A stretch of DNA of 64,000 bases. Source: Albifimbria verrucaria (taxonomy: Eukaryota > Ascomycota > Sordariomycetes > Hypocreales > Stachybotryaceae). Under the pieces are notes generated by a model that was not told the origin of the DNA, ran no database searches, and saw only the letters and a list, made by a program, of their open reading frames with translations. Within the stretch, counting starts at the first letter, position 1, and the number at the start of each line of letters is the position of its first letter. Both the position numbers and the translations under genes were made by a program. Positions 11,148-23,730 of this stretch are shown one piece after another. Location: contig JAHREC010000030.1 in assembly GCA_020081605.1 (NCBI GenBank), forward strand, positions 248,001 to 312,000. Direction: 5' to 3'.

Positions 11148-12150
11148 ACTCATACGTCTTCTTTTTGTTCCGCGGCACTCCATCTACTATAACACCGAGC
11201 CGTCTTTATTTTTGCTCTTTGCATACAATTTCCTGCCACTGTGGAGGATTTAAGGATCGCCCATGTCAAATCATGTTAAGCGGATGATGTTTCCTGCAGC
11301 ATTCGCCAGAAACGTAAGTGTAAATAATTCCTATGAGGAGGCAGGATCAAGTTATTGGTGGTGAGTGGAGAAAACAGGTTAGATTGAGTTGGACAGGCTC
11401 AAGTCAGCAAGCACTCTCCATCTCAACACAGAGCTTCATGTAGGGATACATAATAGATAGCATTACACGGTACTCCATTTACAGAGCTTATGGAGAAGCT
11501 AGAAACGAGGTCAACGGCTGCAATCAGTAATCCCCACTTTGGAAATATGGCTTGGTATAGCAATCAGACCAGACACTAAGAGACATTTTCGATTTGAGAG
11601 AATAGCATATAAGTTAACATTGGCGATGCTGCCCGCTGCATTACGATCAACACGGCGACTTTCATGTAGATAAGTTGAAGGAGTGGGAACTGAAGAACAA
11701 TATGTTACTCATCCGCTGATTGAGAATAAACCACAATGATCTTGTCGCCGTACATGTATTTATATATTACTTTGAAACCGATTGAGAGCATGCAAAATTG
11801 AAGTTGGCTTTCAAGACGAACAGTTCCATTTAATCACTCGGTATTCCTCGGGGATAATCACTTGCCACGAACTCTTCAGAGCAGTCATTCCGAACAGCAA
11901 AAAATGCAAAAACATACAACAGCCGGTATTCGCTGGTCGTCACCGACCCAACTACTAATCTGCCGATTACATGCTTAATTAAGGGAGAGCGGACGGGATC
12001 CCATGCTTTCATGCATCTATGGTCGTATGTGGTAGATGATGTTTCCATTAGAGTATATATAATGTAGAATTAGAAACCCGTGACCAACCCTAGTTGCACT
12101 CTCTTATTCCTTCGCCATGCCTGAGCTAAGATATACCAAATTGCTACCAC
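11148..12150. other. Intergenic, no gene seen
   Basis: AT-rich spacer between the tRNA and the end of the GLEYA gene. No frame with coding character. A T-run shortly after the tRNA (ctttttgtt, 11160s) could serve as a Pol III terminator. Confidence 0.45.
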
Positions 12151-13025
12151 TTAACGCTCACGGCCAAAAGCTGGGAACACGGGGGCGGTAGTCTTGTCGC
12201 AGGAATAACGCACCACGTACGGGCTAAACGTCTGCTTATCGCTCACAATACCTTCACCACTTGGGGTGGTGACGGTGAAGCTGAAGCCACCGCCGTACTG
12301 AGCCTGGCCATACACGAAGCGAATGGGCACGTATGTGTTAGCGGGGATCGTGAGAACATAGTTGGCGCTTCCAGCAATGTGATCAGGCTGGTTGTAGCGA
12401 GCGCGAGCATCAGCATTCTCGTCTGTCCAACCGGCGAAAGCCTTAGCGCCGGTCCACAAGAAGACAGCATCATTGGAATATGGGATGCTGATGCGGTACT
12501 GGCCAGCCTCGCATGCATAGAGATAGGCGTGGTGGTTGAGGGCAAAGTAGTCCAGCTGGAATTTGGTGCTCGAGTCATAAATAGGACCGACTTTGTTGTC
12601 GTTGTCCTCGCCGTAGAGGCCGCCGACGTAGCTCGTGGTACCAACGTAAAGCGGATTGATGGTTTTGTAGGTGTCAGGGTGAAAGGTAGAATATGTGGTG
12701 TCAGAGTTGCGAGCCGAGTTGTTGTAGTAGGCCCAGTCAAAACCCAGGTTATTGCACGATGGGGAGGAGGGCAGGGCTTTGGGCAGGCGGGAGGACTTGG
12801 TGTTGCAGTGACAGTTTGGGTGTTCGTGACGGTGTTTGTCACGACATCAGTAGTTGTGTCGGTAACAGTCGTGGTCTCCGTGACAGCAGGGCATGTGGTA
12901 GTCGTCGTCGTGTGATGACGAGGGACCAAGTCGCCGCCCCGAAGGTCAATAGCGTGAGCTCCGGCAGTATCGAGCAAAGTTAACGAAGCCACCATGACGG
13001 TGGTGAAGATTGTGCGGATAGCCAT
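12151..13025 (-). CDS. GLEYA-domain cell-surface protein (one frameshift)
   Basis: Secreted protein with a lectin-like GLEYA (PA14-related) fold, a family found in fungal adhesins that bind glycans. The ATG at 13025 opens a signal peptide (MAIRTIFTTVMVASLTLLDT...HA). A Thr-rich stretch follows (TTTTTTCPAVTETTTVTDTT, then TNTVTNTQTVTAT), then a Cys/Pro segment. The GLEYA domain fills the C-terminal two thirds (LGFDWAYYNNS, GQYRISIPYSNDAVFLWTG, DARARYNQPD, YVPIRFVYGQAQYGGGFSFTV). No GPI-anchor-like hydrophobic end is seen; the protein ends FGRER. One base is missing in the plus-strand run at 12761-12764. Restored length is 291 residues. The antisense strand also has a long open frame, a by-product of the Thr/Val codon bias. 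Confidence 0.82.
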
Positions 13026-13167
13026 GATGCTAGAGTTGAAACTTGTCTTTGGTCGGAGGAATAGATGAGATGGTTGAGAGGGAGAAGATAAGGATATAGT
13101 TGCGAAGAGGCAATGCCGGTGAGGTGAGGAGATGTTGAGACATGCATTCAGCACGGCTTTCCTCTCC

Positions 13168-13177
13168 AATTTATATG
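13168..13177 (-). promoter_or_regulatory. TATA box of GLEYA gene
   Basis: On the minus strand the sequence CATATAAATT lies about 145 bp before the ATG at 13025. A CT-rich leader follows, consistent with a core promoter. Confidence 0.45.
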
Positions 13178-15179
13178 CCTGATCTCATGATGGATATGCT
13201 GGGTTCCTGATGATCTCTCTTCAATGATTCGACGACATCTCTTCTTGACCCAAGCCTACCTGTGACAGCAAGATATTGCGGTGAGGCCGCTTCGAGCATA
13301 GCTAGAGGGTAGATGGGAGCTGAGAATATTCTCCATCATGACTGCTTCGTCCACCGTTGGGCGATGTTTTGGGAAAGTTTCCAGCGATTTGGCGGTTGAC
13401 CGAATGCCCCCAACCCGTATTTGCGGGACGTCGTCGGCTCCATGAAGGCATCGTGATGACACTGGCTCCCTAACACCGGCCAGCGCTCGGACATGGCTGG
13501 CTGTTTCTCCACGAGCGCTTTGATCTCTTTTCCAATCAGGTGCTTGTTCACTGTCCGCTTCGGCAGATAGGGAATATGCCGTCCTGTTTAAGAATATTTA
13601 GCGATACCGTGGGTGGCTGAGGGACAGGGTTGTAATAAGATATGCATGTCGTCAGGCCCAGAACGGAAATTCCGAGGACATGCACAGCCCTATAGCCAGC
13701 TGAACGCCTGCAAGGGGTGATGCCTGTCGCTTCAGCTAGCTGCCTGCCGACGCTCTTGTCCGGGCCGTGGTGAATGAACGAGTTTCCGTGGCGTGACGAA
13801 GACTGTCACTGACAGCAATAAGATTGGAAGATATAAAATGTCTCGGCCAAGAGGCCGTTGTCCGTCAAGGTAGCATCACTCTTCTAGCGAATCAAATGCA
13901 TCCACTCGCTTGCAAAACAAAGTTCTTAACATAATTCATAGATTTCTCCTGAATCGTTCTGTGATGGCACCATTCAACCCATGTCGTACATCTATCTTTT
14001 ATCGTTATGGGCTTGCGCACTCTTTCAAGTAGCTCGATGCGACCGACAAAATGCCTCTACCAAATGCTTATCGACGAGGGCTGTTTATCATCACTATTTT
14101 ATCTGCGCGAAAAGGCGATGAGGTACATAATTATTGTGATGAAGATAGTACTAAGTCAATTCTCCCGCAGGCACCAAACACTAATGTCAAGCTTCATGTG
14201 ACAACAGGAAGTTCATGGAATCCTGGTTATTGCACTTGAGTTATCGTTGGGACATAAACCCCTGCGAGGAGTTCTATGCCCACTTCACATTGTTAAGGAT
14301 CCATTCCTCTTCAGCTGGCTGGTTTTGACGTAAGAGAAAGACGTTCTGGGAAAAGAGCCGTTTCCTTGGCCAACGTATTGTTTTACAAAGGTTTCCTCGC
14401 AGCACACTAGGTGGATTCGATATTCACTCGATTATCAGTAAAAAGATGATCACGAGATAGCTTGAAACAGGATGAAGTTCTTCTTCGTCACATAATTTCT
14501 ACAGTAGAGCCTTCTGTATCATTAGACTACTACCAAAGACCTCATCTCCTTTGATCTCTGTTTGGTACATGCATTGTTCAATGGGTTAGACGAAGAAGTT
14601 CACAGTGTTGTTGCTGGAGGTCAGATTACTACTAGTTGGCGACTTTGCACACCACTAATACTCACAACTGCCGGATTATTGGCCTTCTAACAAAACTCAT
14701 AGCAGCGATTGAAAACGTCAGCGCGTCGTCGGAACATGTGCAGCAAGCCGGGCTAGATCGAGGGGTTTCTAATTTCTCCTCATTGGCAACGGGCAAAGGA
14801 ATCAGGCATCCAATCATGCTCTTCTGCATAACAACCCAAGTGACGGTGTCCGTTTCTACAATTCTGCGAGAATTCTTTCTCTAGCATATTTTACTTTTGA
14901 AGCTTTTCAACATCTCCCTTAGAATGCCAAGCCCTCTGCCAAACAATCACTCTATCATCTTGTCCGCCAACTGTTCCAATTTACTCTTCAACAAAATTAG
15001 GCTTGACTGGCAGATATCCAGCATTTTCAGGCATAGCTGAGCTTGTCTGAATGGCACCCCGTATAGGATTTGGTGATTCGGTTTGGCTTTGTGTAAGTAC
15101 TATTATGTTTGCGTTTCGTTCGGCCACTGATGCATAGTATAATCCCTAGTGTTTTTGTGATTATGGACCATTTCCTTAG
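13178..15179. other. Intergenic, possible upstream exon of next gene
   Basis: About 2 kb without a convincing gene. Near the right end, 15051-15092 reads ATG plus 13 codons (MAPRIGFGDSVWLC) and then a strong GTAAGT donor. It might be a first exon of the large gene, but its phase does not join the next supported exon at 15180, so I leave it out of that model. Confidence 0.35.
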
Positions 15180-18100
15180 AACTCAAACAATGTATCATAT
15201 GTGGTCATAAACCATGCATTAAATGCATGGTTCATGGATTTGAGGACTTAGCAATTGGGGATTCCCAACGTATTCATATTGATGGTTGTCCCATAAACCT
15301 GAGGCAGCATGCAGATACCACACCGTCGATCATAGTTCATGATACGCGAAGTACGGAATTTGATGAACCCCTCCAGAAAGTCATGACAATACCAATTTCA
15401 GAGTGATTCATCGGTCACATCAAGATGATAGTACTAGTCAGGCAGTACAAAGCTCAAAGCTAGACTCTGGATATGTCAGCTACTCATCGACTGGTAATGT
15501 GCCGAATGACACAGATAATTCTGAAACCATCTATTCCGTTGACTCACTTGATGAGGGACTGATAGATATTTATGTCAAATCATTTTCAAGGCAGCTTTCA
15601 GATGACAGCCGAAAATTCTTAAGTCTCTTGAACGAGCTCGGCGAGTGTCGCGAGAACTCCTTATCCAATCTCCTGAAAGCTTTTGCTCAAAGGCTTCACA
15701 TCGAATCATCGACCCGAAGCCAGCGTGAAGCTTCCGTGTTTTTAAGAAAACACAGAATGTACGTTTACCTCCAATTCTTTGGGATCAGTGTAAATTAAGT
15801 GAAACAGGAATATAGTGGAATCACTTGGGCTCATCCCAATATCTGAAGCATCTTGCCATAGTAGTAATGGTCAAGATGACGTAGAAGAGAAGCGACAAAG
15901 GGTTCCAACTTCCTACTCATCAATTAATAAATGGTTGTCTGCCATTGAGGGCAGTTCTATAAACCAGCCTGCAGAAGTGGAAGAGCGAAGAGATATTGAA
16001 GTAGAAGAACCCAACATGGTGGACTATCAGAAGTTCATCGAGAACTCGAAAGCTTACCAATGGCTATTATCAGAAATTAAAAGACAGGCACTCTCCAACA
16101 TCCATGGTCCTAATTTGAAGTTGAAAATTGGCAAGTTGATCCGCGATAGACTGTCGGAGCATACTCCTCTTCAAAAGGCCACTCGACAGAGCGTTTCAAT
16201 TACGACACAAGTAACCTTTCATTTGGAATGGGACATCCGATTGTTTTTTCGCGAGCAAGAGTTTAATATGCCGGCAAATCAAGTGCTGGACTCTATCCTA
16301 TGTTTGACAGGGACATGGCAAGAAGCCCAAGGGGCGACGGTTGCTGAGTACCTGGAACAGACATGGCCATGTTCTCACGCACCGTTGAGAACAATCGTTC
16401 AAAATTTTCTCGCTTGTTCGGAAGATACTTCTAGTATCAGTAAGCAAGTCTTCCTATACATATTGTGGTTCAATTCTGACTTCCCTGGTAGTACTCTCTG
16501 GTCAAGAGTCTCTTAGTATATCGCAACAGGGATCGAACTGCAACGTGGTCGTGAAAGGTCCAGTCGAGTTTGTAATTGACATTGGAGAGCAACTAGGCTG
16601 GATCGCCTCGGCTCTCCGTTTATCACCTTCAACTAAAGGGGTTGTCGCTTGTTCGCCACGGCTCTCTTCTTTTTCGTCACATCTGGAAATGGACAGCCAC
16701 CACAACATGACAGTCACTGCATCAGCTCAACTAGATTTTGGTTACCTACCATATTCAGGACGAGAAGTCTCTGGGTTTTGTTGGTCCAATGCGTTCCAAA
16801 ATCCCGTCTTAGTCACTGGTTATCCGATATTATCGCGGAAGACGCCCAATTCAGGGCTTGAGCTGTCTCTCCATGTTATTACGAGCTTGACTGGATCGTA
16901 CCAATTGGTCAAAGTAAATGACGACGTCTTACTCAAAGGGTTTTCCTCTTTGCTAGTGGCAACGAATGCTGAAAAAGATGAAATTCTGTGGCACTATGTC
17001 TCTGAGCCAACCGGTAGACGAATATCATATCTTCATCAGACCATGCACGGCCTTCGAAGCGAAATGTCACTTGACATAGGATTGAGAGATCTCCTACCGT
17101 GCCGTCACATCATTGGCTGGTGCCGTGAAGTAAAGGAGTTTTCGGGTGAGGTATCATTCAATTGCAAATAGCGATTGCGTGGAACTAATCGACTTCAACA
17201 ACTAGGACATCCGGATGCGAAACTGGCAATAGCCTCTTCAGGACTGAGGTCACCACCAAGCTCCATTGGTATCGACAAACTTTATCTCGAGGCTGGCTCA
17301 ACAATGATTGGGGAGCGGTATTCTCTGCTGGAAAAAGGGACAAACCAGTTCATTTACGCAGAGCAAACAGCTATTTAGGACTTCTTGATTGGATTTCGAC
17401 TCAGTCGGTAGTTTTCCAGGATGTAGAAGCAAAGAGGGCATGGCTCACCGATGGTGCCTCCGCGCTTCTTCATCTTGTGAGGGCTTCTATAGAGCGCGAC
17501 AAAACCCGACCCGCCTACCAACCTAGTTGGAGATTTCATGGAGTCCTGAACGGAGATTCATACTTTAAAGGTGGCGTGATGGCAGCGATGCAGATTCTCT
17601 GCAACATCCGTAACCTGAACACAGTTATTTACATAGACGATGTTGTACCCGGAGAGAACGGACAACTGCGCGAAACACCGTACTACTTTCGCAACAGAGT
17701 TCAGGAGATACTGCACGACTTGGAAGTCATAATTGACTATCAGACGCAGGTTTGTGTACAGGATGGATATTGGGTGCCTCAGTCAATACGAATAATGGAG
17801 AAGAGACTAGTTGGCTTCGACTTTTGGGACATTGCGAAACCCATAGGACCAATCAGACAACAAGCGTATTACTTGGAGACATCAGGTCACGGCTGGGTAG
17901 ACTATGTTCGATCCATTGGGGCGATTACTATATTCGGAAAGCAATTCGGTGAACTGCTGCAACCAGTCCAGTCCGATGAACTCTGTCCACAGTGGATGAG
18001 CCTTCCAATAGGTCTTGACTTAATGGGCACTACTGTTGATCATTTAAAACGTGTTGCTGAAGCTAGAAAAACGGACACCACTTCAGGCAGTTGTGAGGTA

Positions 18101-18550
18101 TCAGAAGGTATCCATTGGTTTTCACGATCCCAGCCGTTCTCATCATGCTCTTGCTTTTCAGCTATGGCAGAAGCACGCAACGATCACAGTGATCCTATTC
18201 AGCTGCTTCTGCCCAAAGGACAGACATTTCACCTAGATGTACCAAAGACGTGCACCAACATTGCACTTGATACACTACAGGGCTCTGGAGCTGTTGTCTT
18301 TGGCCATACACCTAATCGATTCCATCCCAGACTGAAAGGAGAACCTTCTCCTCGGCAGAGCCAACAAAGAAATGATCTAAGCAGAGGATCCGAGATTGCC
18401 TCAAGTTCCAGCCAAGGAGAAGGCTCCAATTCGAACAACGATGTATCGACACCTCCAACTACTGTGACTGAGCTTTCGGGAACAACCCCAGTGGCAGAGC
18501 CGGCCCAAGGTATGACAACATGGTTTACGAAGCTGAGATTTGGATGGTAA
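15180..18550 (+). CDS. Large fungal-specific protein of unknown function (two frameshifts, 5' end unresolved)
   Basis: I do not recognise a named domain, but the block order is one seen in uncharacterised filamentous-fungal proteins. Exons are 15180-15758, 15808-16439, 16492-17145 and 17206-18550; every intron is 49-60 bp with GT-AG ends and compatible phase. The first exon has a Cys motif, CIICGHKPCIKC, like a small zinc-binding knuckle. A Ser-rich acidic region comes next, then a helical part (AYQWLLSEIKRQAL). The central conserved block contains SGFCWSNAFQNPVLVTGYPI, LLKGFSSLLVAT, ILWHYVSEPTGRRISY and RHIIGWCREV. The last exon contains LLDWISTQSVVFQDV and GFDFWDIA, and a low-complexity Ser/Pro/Gln tail. 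Single bases are missing near 15368-15371 (CCCC) and 17332-17339 (AAAAAGGG). At least 1,069 residues; no signal peptide or membrane segment seen. The start codon is unknown. Confidence 0.6.
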
Positions 18551-18795
18551 AGCAGATACAAACTTGCAGGCTTTCACAATTATGTATTTCCTATTTGAAG
18601 CACAATAACGGTATCCCGTTCAAAAGCTTGTTGTTTCGGTACTTAACACATCGCAGAATGGCATTAAAATATTTTTCGTCGCATCAATAACTCGAACCCA
18701 ACTATTTACATAGACTCTGCCCTGCCTCGCCTGAGTGACCGATCAAGTGGCGTTTCCTAATAGAGCCAGATCGCCAGAGCATCATTGTTAAAGAT

Positions 18796-20541
18796 TTAAC
18801 TTTTGTTTCTGGGGTCATTAACATAATGCCCACCTTCAGCACCTGTGAGTGCAGATTGCTTCATCATTGCCATCTGAAACTTTGTAAGTCCAGGTGTGCT
18901 TGACCGTGGAGGCGCAAGTTGCTGCTCGAAGACGGAAGCCCAGTATTCCGCGCCAGCCTCTTCGTGGAGACACTCTATCCATGGGAATGGCTCCAATACC
19001 TCTTTTATGAATCCCCAATCATTGCGTCCATACTCGGCGGCGACAGCCTTGATTCGTGGGGCGAGCCAAGCATAGTCGTTGATAGAAGCCACAGAAATGG
19101 CGGATGTTATCAAGAGCCAGAGATGGGTTCCAGTATCGACGGTACTCTGAAATTCGGGGTCCGATAATGCATACTTCATGAATTCAAAGAACTGTTTGAA
19201 TGGCATCCCTACAGGGAAAAATGCAATGTCATACATTACTGTATGCGCGTTCAATCCTAGGTATACGGCTCTTGTTATCGGGTCCATTGCAAATGGGTTG
19301 CCTTTGAGGTGTATATCCAAGAGCCGGTAGCGAAGCTGCGTTGAGATTGTCCGAAAGTCACTAGCTCGAATCCGCGTATGTTCTGTCCGAGAGTTGTACA
19401 TTTTCGTTACTTTAAGAACTTCTTTCACCGCGTCGTAAACCTCACTGTCCCTGTCCTCCACAAGGTCTAGGAGAGGTGATGTGAAGTCCAGCTGCATCTT
19501 AGCAAAATAAGGGAGCATTGCCTCCATTGGCCTTATTTTTGGCTTCAGGATAGGAGGGCAGCCAAGCTGGAAAGCAAGCGCAAGATCAAAGCTATCGAAC
19601 GGTCAGACTGGCGAGGTTTCATAGGACGAAACAGCACCATGCAGTGTCCTTACAGTTGTACTTCTTGGATTATAAACCAACTCCTCTCTAGGCCTTTCAA
19701 GCCTCCATAAAGTTGTATCATGCAGGATAGGCCTTCGAAGTGTACCTTGGTCTGCATAGGGCCATCAATCATCAAGGAGATGCAGAGCAACACCTGAACA
19801 CATGCAATGGCAACATAGTCGACAGTTCCGTCATTTGATATGTGTTTATTGATAAGGCGCAGAGCTTTGATGAAATGATGCATGAACGAATTGTCCAGGT
19901 CGGTCACGTCTCTACCGTTGATGAGATTTGCGGCCAATACGGAAGATGCAACCCAAGCATGGAAGACTATGATGTTAAATGGTAAGTATGGTAAGGCATA
20001 GACTTTGAGAGTTTGTTCTGGACGCGGCAGTTGCCTCCTTACAAGCCTCATCGTGGAGAAAATAATCGAACCACAGGTTGTCTGAATTGCTGGGTTGACA
20101 GAGCTTAATTGGGTAGACTGCATCGGTGTGTAGGCGTAGGACTGCCGGCATCTATTAGCATTCCTGCACCTTATCCTGACTCGATATCGGCGCTGAATAG
20201 TAAAGCATACAGTCGTAAGCTAGTCCTTTAAGATCGTTTGTCATATGTTTAGCATGGGGTATGCTTAACATGTCGAAGGCGGCCCGGGTGCCGGTAACCA
20301 ATAGTTACTTTTCCTCCATTGTTTCTTTTGTCGGAGAGCGACCTGTTTGTCAGCATCAGGTTGGTCTCCTTCTCCTGATTGCACCTTGGATAGTTTCTCT
20401 GCAGAGCGGTCTTTCGAGCTCGCATTCCGTCCCTTCATCACGAGACTCCGGATCCGCTGTCTCACGACCGGGTCAATCGAGGTATTGTCAATGAATGTGA
20501 ACGTCTTACCCCCCTCCGAGGGGCACGAGTGACTGAGGCAT
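18796..20541 (-). CDS. Fungal transcription-factor-like protein without zinc cluster (frameshifts)
   Basis: Probable regulator related to fungal_trans_2 proteins. The likely start at 20541 reads MPQSLVPLGG, then KTFTFIDNTS and VRQRIRSLVMKGRN, the short basic N-terminal motif that replaces a Zn2Cys6 cluster in part of this family. Further on come DAVYPIKLCQ, LWFDYFLHDEA, FHAWVASSVLAANLINGRD, a helical regulatory domain, and DPITRAVYLGLNAH. Introns on the minus strand are 20142-20210, 19967-20042 and 19592-19653, each with good donor, branch and acceptor. Two indels are needed, at the six-base C run 20509-20514 and near 20279-20287. Restored length is about 510 residues. No Cys cluster is present anywhere upstream, so DNA binding is not assured. 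Confidence 0.65.
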
Positions 20542-21733
20542 CGTCAATAAATCTGATCGGCTTCTTTGACATGTTGGGACCCAAGCATCTGATCTGGTGC
20601 GGCTGTCGACTTCCTGATTCAGGTATTGTTAACCAAAAGAGTCTCAAATCATCTTGAGGTATTGTGAAGAGCAGTGGACAGGGTATATGGTGGGTGGGAT
20701 GGGTTTTAGGGAATACCCCCTGGCAAAGTGAGCTCTAGAGTGACAGGGTGTTATCCGCGCCATCCCAGGCTGCAGACTAGGCGGAAACGATTAACGGATT
20801 GTCTCCGGATTGGAGCATTTGACGCCTGGTGGCAAGCTCAAGTTCGGCTGGCTTGATGACTCATTCTGATCTCGTCCGCTTTTACGAAGTATTAAGGATT
20901 TGACTTGTGAATTTAGCGACATAACTAACGTTATGTTGTGATTAACATCCTATACAACTCTCCCACCGTGTGAAATCGTTGATGTGCTCCACCCAGTCTC
21001 TCCCTCTAGATTTACGGCTCAACGATTTAGACAGAAAGCAGGATCAAGTTGAACGATGTAACACATTATCTAAATTGGAGAATGAATGTACGTCACAGCC
21101 ACGAGAAACTCCAAGAAAAGAGTCGAGGTGCAAGGCGATGCAAGCCACCTATTGAAGGCCAAGAAATAGACCAGTGTATTGCGCGTACAGCAGGGAACGT
21201 ACCTGTCAGCCCCTTCGTAACTCGGTCTTCGGTTTGTAAGACGAGGATAATAGCGCTGTCACAGTCTAAATTAAGTGGTCCACGGCCCACCGTATCCAGG
21301 AACAAGGATGCTTTTCTGTTCAATGTCGCGCACACGTTTCTTGGGTTGTGAAAGATAAGACTGCATACAGAAAGGTGTAGAGGCGTAATCCAAGTTTGAG
21401 CGCACATGTCCTCGAAAATAGCACGGACAAATGATGAGCTGTGGCCTGAATCTAGACTGAATGATGATGTTGGGGAGGATTCATGCTTGAGGATTGCTTC
21501 CTGCCATAGTGGGCCATCCGAGTGAGACCAATCACGAACTGCCTATAACGTGGATAGTTAAGAGCACAATAGAGTACTCCCATAATTTGCTTCTTAAACG
21601 TCTCTTAAACAGGTAGAAATAAATGGTTTTTTTATGGCATGCTTAGGATATCTTCACCGGCGAATTTGACTCTATATTTCCTATTTCCATAGCCATGGGG
21701 GCGCTCTTTGCGAACATACTATATGCAAACAAC
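20542..21733. other. Intergenic, no gene seen
   Basis: Divergence zone upstream of the regulator gene and downstream of the FEX gene. Open frames on both strands here are short and lack family features. Confidence 0.5.
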
Positions 21734-22958
21734 TTATACTCTGCAGACTAAGCCATCGAATCCATCGCTCCACCTCAGCCCTCCCATGATGGCAATCAGT
21801 ATCACTAATGCCACGATAACGCTTACAGACCCGTAGATCCAAGAGCTCCGTCTCTTTAAACTATTCAGCTCGAAACCCAAGTGGACACCGTCGTCAGGCA
21901 TCCGCAGAATCCGTCCTCTATACCTTGCAGCACTTGGCAGCCGACGAGGCCACCGATGGGTGCATGTGCAATGTCCCACGCCATACCCAATACCGCCGTA
22001 CCGAGGATGTTTGCAGCGAATGTGCCAAGCGGAAACGATGGGAAGCGGCCGTTGAGGTAGAGCGCGAGGTAAAACCGAGCGAGACACCCCAAGGAGCGAA
22101 GACCAGGGAAAAGATGACCTGGCCACGCCACGAAGTATGCGGAGGAATATGGCCAAAAATACAGCACCGAGCCAGCAGCCGAAGCCCAGAACCACGACAG
22201 TGGGATCGATGACTTTGCGAGTCAACCGAAACGGAATGGAAGGCGTCGCTCGCTCCACAGCATTGGCGAGCTGGCCACCGACTATCAATGCTGATAATGA
22301 AAGGGCGACAGTGGTGATGACAACAGCCAGCATCGCCATAAATGAATATCCCCGTTCCGATGCTGTGTTGACGTCTGGCTCGGTTCAAGTAGATTGTTCG
22401 ATATCGCAAGGAACGCATCTCGAATGAAGCTGGAAAAACTAGTGAAGCTGCCGCAAAAGCCGGTGGCCAGGCCAACATACATGGGTATCGTCTTCTTCAC
22501 AGCCAAGTGCGCCTTCTTCGCTGCCGCCAGGTCTAGCTGCGACTGGGGCGTGTCTGACCCCGTCTCCGCATCATCACTCTTCTTGAGTCTCATTTCCGGC
22601 AAGCGACCCCATTCGTGGCGAAAGAGCATGCGGTCTTCGATCAGGAAGCCCATGATCAAGCTACCGCCCACGTTGGACCAGAGGATAGTGAAGATGACCG
22701 GGGCGCCGGGGTATTTCGTCAATGCTGAAAGGCCGAGACGGGCGAGCGTGCCAAAGAGAGAGAAGAAAATGAGGTGAGCGATGGTGTAGAGTTGAGTAGC
22801 AGCTTTGGATACTTGGGGGCGTTTCCTTCGCTTGTCTCTGTAGGTTGGACAGGTGCTGAGGCCCTGTTGGAGTTGCTCAAAGTTCCTTCATGTTGTTGAT
22901 TGGGATAAGGACCATCTATTTGTGTCCTTTCCGTGTTTGATCCAGTAACCTCGTTCAA
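21734..22958 (-). CDS. fex1: Fluoride exporter FEX, fused two-domain CrcB (about five frameshifts)
   Basis: Membrane channel that exports fluoride. Fungal FEX is one polypeptide with two CrcB-like halves. An N-terminal hydrophilic tail (MNEVTGSNTER...) precedes half one: HLIFFSLFGTLARLGLSAL, YPGAPVIFTILWSNVGGSLI, MGFLIEDRM, YVGLATGFCGSFTSFSSF. The linker helix is TTVALSLSALIVGG. Half two reads GFGCWLGAVFLAIF, LGCLARFYLALYLNGRFPSF, FAANILGTAVLGM, GFCGCLTTVSTW, then SVIVALVILIAIMGG. The conserved Asn (SNVGG and ANILG) and the GFCGxxTxxS motifs occur in both halves. Missing bases are inferred near 22815-22819, 22379-22384, 22139-22147, 22087-22097 and 21869-21875. Restored length is 409 residues. 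The high error density makes each boundary approximate, but both halves are unmistakable. Confidence 0.85.
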
Positions 22959-23730
22959 GTTAATGAACTCCGAGGGAATATTGTATCCAGGTTCGTTCCT
23001 GGGGGATACCGAGACTTGGTGTTATCATTGACCTGTTGGTCAGCCCGGAGCACGGAAGCCGCCATCTTCACCTAGCATGGATTTCACAGCGTTGTATCAT
23101 GACACCTAATCCAACTAAGGCCTTACGATGAGCATCATAGTAGAGTCATGAGATTCTGAGTCGATAGAGAAATCCATGTTTGAAGAGATTGCCAGGTTTA
23201 CAAGCTCGTTCAGTTTCACGGCTCAGACGGCATCTAAGCAAATCCCGGCCGAAGATCTGCCGTGAGTGACCTCACTCTGATTATGTGGTGATATTGGGAT
23301 TTGTTCACATCAGCGCCAAGCAGTTGCAAAAATTCCAGACACCAAGCCAAGCCCTTCTGACTCTTTCAAAAAATATATCACCCAGGTCTTCAATAAAAAC
23401 ATCAGCAGAATATGGCAACCCAAGGCCCAGCCCCAGGCTGACGCCGTAGCTACAGGTTTGGCGGGGCATGGCGGGAAGCTCCAGCATTCCGATCCAGTGG
23501 AGCCCCTTATCAAGGTGCCTTATCAGGCCCGGCCTCGATGCCCCACCTCCTCTGCTCTTACACATGTAAGGTACACCTACTTGATGTCCAACCTCCGGTC
23601 TCGTGCGTCTCCCTCTGCCTCTTCTCTCTCTTCTCTCTCTCCCTTTGGCCTCGTCCCATCTCCTTCGTGGAGATATTGCTTTGTTTGTAGAACCAGAACC
23701 AAACCATCAGCTTAGAAGCCACATCCCACC
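22959..23730. other. Divergent promoter region
   Basis: Spacer between the divergent FEX and UPRT genes. It includes a CT-rich leader (23600-23660, tctctctt words) just before the UPRT start. No gene supported. Confidence 0.45.

Noticed and set aside
12379..12915. 178-codon plus-strand Val-rich frame opposite the GLEYA gene
   Set aside because: The Val/Thr periodicity is the complement of the Thr-rich segment of the real gene.
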